8,217 nt of DNA. It comes from Tissierellaceae bacterium (lineage in GTDB: Bacteria > Bacillota > Clostridia > Tissierellales > Tissierellaceae). The DNA is taken from assembly GCA_029264075.1 (NCBI GenBank), contig JARICQ010000090.1, positions 1 through 8,217 of the forward strand. The letters run 5' to 3'. A program made the translations under genes and the position numbers. A model generated the notes under the pieces. The model had not been told where the DNA came from. It worked only from the letters and a program-made list of their open reading frames with translations, and did not search any database. Numbering within the stretch: the stretch's first letter is position 1; each line of letters opens with the position of its first letter. Shown here one piece after another: positions 7,041-8,217 of the stretch.

Positions 7041-7050
7041 TTAGCTTTAA
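7022..7050 (+). other. Hairpin in the yebC upstream spacer
   Basis: TTAGAGCTA (7022-7030) can pair with TAGCTTTAA (7042-7050) in nine pairs, one of them G-U, around an 11-base loop. It competes with the seven-base stem 7009-7015/7032-7038. It lies upstream of the predicted yebC transcription start, so it would appear only in read-through RNA or a separate transcript. No known RNA family is recognised. Confidence 0.4.
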
Positions 7051-7104
7051 TATCAGAAATATTTATTTTTTATATAAGGATCTTTAAAAAGAATGGTATA
7101 AGTA

Positions 7105-7133
7105 ATGAAATAAGCATTAAAATATGCTAAAAT
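7105..7133 (+). promoter_or_regulatory. Candidate promoter of yebC
   Basis: TGCTAAAAT (7125-7133) is an extended -10. ATGAAA (7105-7110) lies 17 bases upstream, the same -35-like hexamer and spacing as before hflX. The start would fall near 7140, with a leader of about 28 bases. Its position after a terminator supports it. Confidence 0.6.
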
Positions 7134-7151
7134 ATATAAGGTTAATACTAT

Positions 7152-7159
7152 AGAAGGAG
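7152..7159 (+). promoter_or_regulatory. Shine-Dalgarno site deciding the yebC start
   Basis: AGAAGGAG (7152-7159) is eight bases before ATG 7168. The longest frame starts at a GTG (7159) that overlaps this site. The family N-terminus MAGHSKW begins exactly at the ATG, which settles the start. Confidence 0.85.
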
Positions 7160-7167
7160 TGAAAAAA

Positions 7168-7902
7168 ATGGCAGGACATTCTAAATGGAGTAATATAAAG
7201 AACAAAAAAGGCAAAGAAGACGCCAAAAGAGCAAAAGAATTCACAAAGCTAGGTAGATATATAATGGTTGCAGCAAAGGAAGGTGGTATGGACCCAGATT
7301 ACAATCCAGCTTTAAAGGCAGCTATAGAAAAGGCAAAAGCTGCAAATATGCCCAATGATAATATTGATAGGGCGGTAAAGAAGGGTGGAGGGGAACTTGG
7401 TGCAGAAAATTACGAAGAGATTATATACGAGGGATATGGACCAGGTGGAATTGCTGTATTTGTAGAGTGCCTAACTGACAATAGGAATAGGACAGCCGCA
7501 GACGTAAGACATTCATTTGATAAATTTGGAGGGAACTTAGGACAATCAGGTTGTGTTACTTTTATGTTTGATAGAAAAGGAATCTTAGCGGTAGAGAGAG
7601 CTGATGAAATAGATGAAGATGAACTAATGATGACAGCTATAGAACTTGGTGCAGAAGATGTTCAGGCTGAAGAAGAGGGATTTGAAATAATTACTTCTCC
7701 TGAGAGTTTTAATGAAGTTCGAGACGGATTGAAAGATTCAAGCTATGAATTTGCAATAGCTGAACTTACTTATATACCACAAAATACAATAGAGCTTAAT
7801 ACTGAAGATGATATTAAAAATATGGAAAAGCTAATAGATATGCTTGAGGACCAAGACGACATACAGGAAGTTTATCACAACTGGGAGATGGAGGAAAACT
7901 AA
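7168..7902 (+). CDS. yebC: YebC/PmpR family protein (TACO1 family)
   Basis: A 244-residue cytosolic protein of normal family length. The N-terminus MAGHSKWSNIKNKKGKEDAK (1-20) is the hallmark. KEGGMDPDYNPALKAAIEKA (37-56), NMPNDNIDRAVKKG (60-73), YEGYGPGGIAVFVECLTDNR (87-106) and KFGGNLGQSGCVTFMFDRKG (119-138) are further conserved blocks. Family members were first described as DNA-binding transcription regulators (PmpR). The mitochondrial homologue TACO1 and bacterial YebC are now linked to translation of proline-rich or otherwise slow sequences at the ribosome. Which role dominates here cannot be read from the sequence. The last 100 residues are acidic (for example VQAEEEGFEI, 165-174). It has its own promoter and follows a terminator, so it is probably monocistronic; the usual ruvC neighbour is not visible in this window. 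Confidence 0.95.
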   Translation: MAGHSKWSNIKNKKGKEDAKRAKEFTKLGRYIMVAAKEGGMDPDYNPALKAAIEKAKAANMPNDNIDRAVKKGGGELGAENYEEIIYEGYGPGGIAVFVECLTDNRNRTAADVRHSFDKFGGNLGQSGCVTFMFDRKGILAVERADEIDEDELMMTAIELGAEDVQAEEEGFEIITSPESFNEVRDGLKDSSYEFAIAELTYIPQNTIELNTEDDIKNMEKLIDMLEDQDDIQEVYHNWEMEEN

Positions 7903-7921
7903 GTGTTTGCAAGGGCTATAA

Positions 7922-7965
7922 GGTTTTATATAGTTAGAAAATAGCGTAAAACCGCTTTGTTTATG
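7922..7965 (+). terminator. Weak terminator-like hairpin after yebC
   Basis: GGTTTTA (7922-7928) pairs with TAAAACC (7947-7953) around an 18-base loop. A smaller stem AGCG/CGCT overlaps the right arm. The downstream sequence is T-rich (CTTTGTTT) but not a clean run. It is the only candidate for ending yebC; the large loop makes it doubtful. Confidence 0.25.
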
Positions 7966-8058
7966 GTAGACGTAGACAGATTAATCGGTGAAAATTTAGT
8001 ATTCAACAACACTCTATGAGTATGTGTGATGACAAACATATAAGAATGGGGTGTTTTT

Positions 8059-8217
8059 GTGTTATTAGAAGATGTTTTAAAAGAATATTTATTTGATTGT
8101 GAGATTAGAAACCTATCAAAGGAAAGTAAGCGGTCAATAATCTCATGGATTTAAAAATATCATGCAATATGAGATAATATCCCTACAAAATACTTTTAAT
8201 GTTAACAAACAAGCTTT
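8059..8217 (+). pseudogene. Tyrosine recombinase (phage integrase) N-terminal remnant, apparently frameshifted, cut by the window edge
   Basis: GTG 8059 follows GGGGTG (8048-8053) by five bases and opens a 31-codon frame that ends at TAA 8152-8154. The peptide reads MLLEDVLKEYLFDC then EIRNLSKESKRSII. The pattern LFDCEIRNLSK resembles the start of the SAM-like N-terminal domain of clostridial tyrosine recombinases, normally followed by T-x-x-x-Y. A second + frame is open from 8141 to the window end and reads FKNIMQYEIISLQ then NTFNVNKQA, resembling the next helices of that domain. One base gained near 8141-8151 would explain the switch. The catalytic domain lies outside the window. Alternatives are a short gene of unknown function or chance resemblance. 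Upstream, 7903-8058 contains no supported gene; an 18-codon ATG frame at 7963-8019 lacks an SD. Confidence 0.45.

Noticed and set aside
7019..7054. A CRISPR array
   Set aside because: Only one partial repeat-like string is present; no second copy, no spacer periodicity and no cas genes.
6911..7167. T-box or other riboswitch before yebC
   Set aside because: A terminator and alternative stems are present, but there is no T-box sequence, no known aptamer core, and yebC has its own promoter downstream of the terminator.
7963..8019. An 18-codon ATG frame after yebC
   Set aside because: No Shine-Dalgarno site and no recognisable sequence; length is within chance.

Overview
The window is an AT-rich, low-GC Gram-positive segment. 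Its Shine-Dalgarno sites are strong (AAGGAGGT, AAAGGAG, AGAAGGAG), and it uses GTG and TTG starts. FolD carries the GGVGSVTT variant seen in clostridia, and the large class A penicillin-binding protein has a cysteine-bearing, acidic C-terminus. An anaerobic Clostridia/Tissierellia-type bacterium is the most likely host; the genus cannot be fixed from the sequence alone.

Layout: (1) bases 1-104 are the 3' end of folD on the + strand. It converges on a class A PBP gene (186-3179, - strand), and an 18-bp bidirectional terminator hairpin lies between them. (2) Bases 3180-3509 form a divergent intergenic region. Next to the PBP gene it holds a perfect 13-bp inverted repeat (3216-3249) whose arms spell a TATAAT and a 17-bp-spaced TTTCTA on both strands, so it looks like a symmetrical promoter. 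An extended -10 promoter for rluF lies further right. (3) From 3510 all genes run on the + strand: rluF (23S rRNA pseudouridine synthase), hflX (ribosome-splitting GTPase), a YigZ/IMPACT-family gene, a small CoA-binding Rossmann protein, a terminator, and yebC (translation or transcription factor family). (4) After yebC (7903-8217) no intact gene is seen. An open frame at 8059-8154 reads like the N-terminus of a tyrosine recombinase, and a second frame continues it to the window edge, so it is probably a frameshifted integrase remnant.

How the genes relate: the + strand genes centre on the ribosome. RluF modifies 23S rRNA, HflX splits stalled ribosomes, the IMPACT fold is tied to translation control in eukaryotes, and YebC homologues are linked to translation of difficult sequences. 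hflX and yigZ are 24 bases apart and probably co-transcribed. Candidate extended -10 promoters precede rluF, hflX and yebC. The PBP builds peptidoglycan and is transcribed separately and divergently.

Most of the window is ordinary core genome. I see no defence system, CRISPR array, rRNA or tRNA. The less ordinary points are the palindromic promoter, the integrase remnant at the right edge, and the structured, repeat-containing spacer between the CoA-binding gene and yebC.
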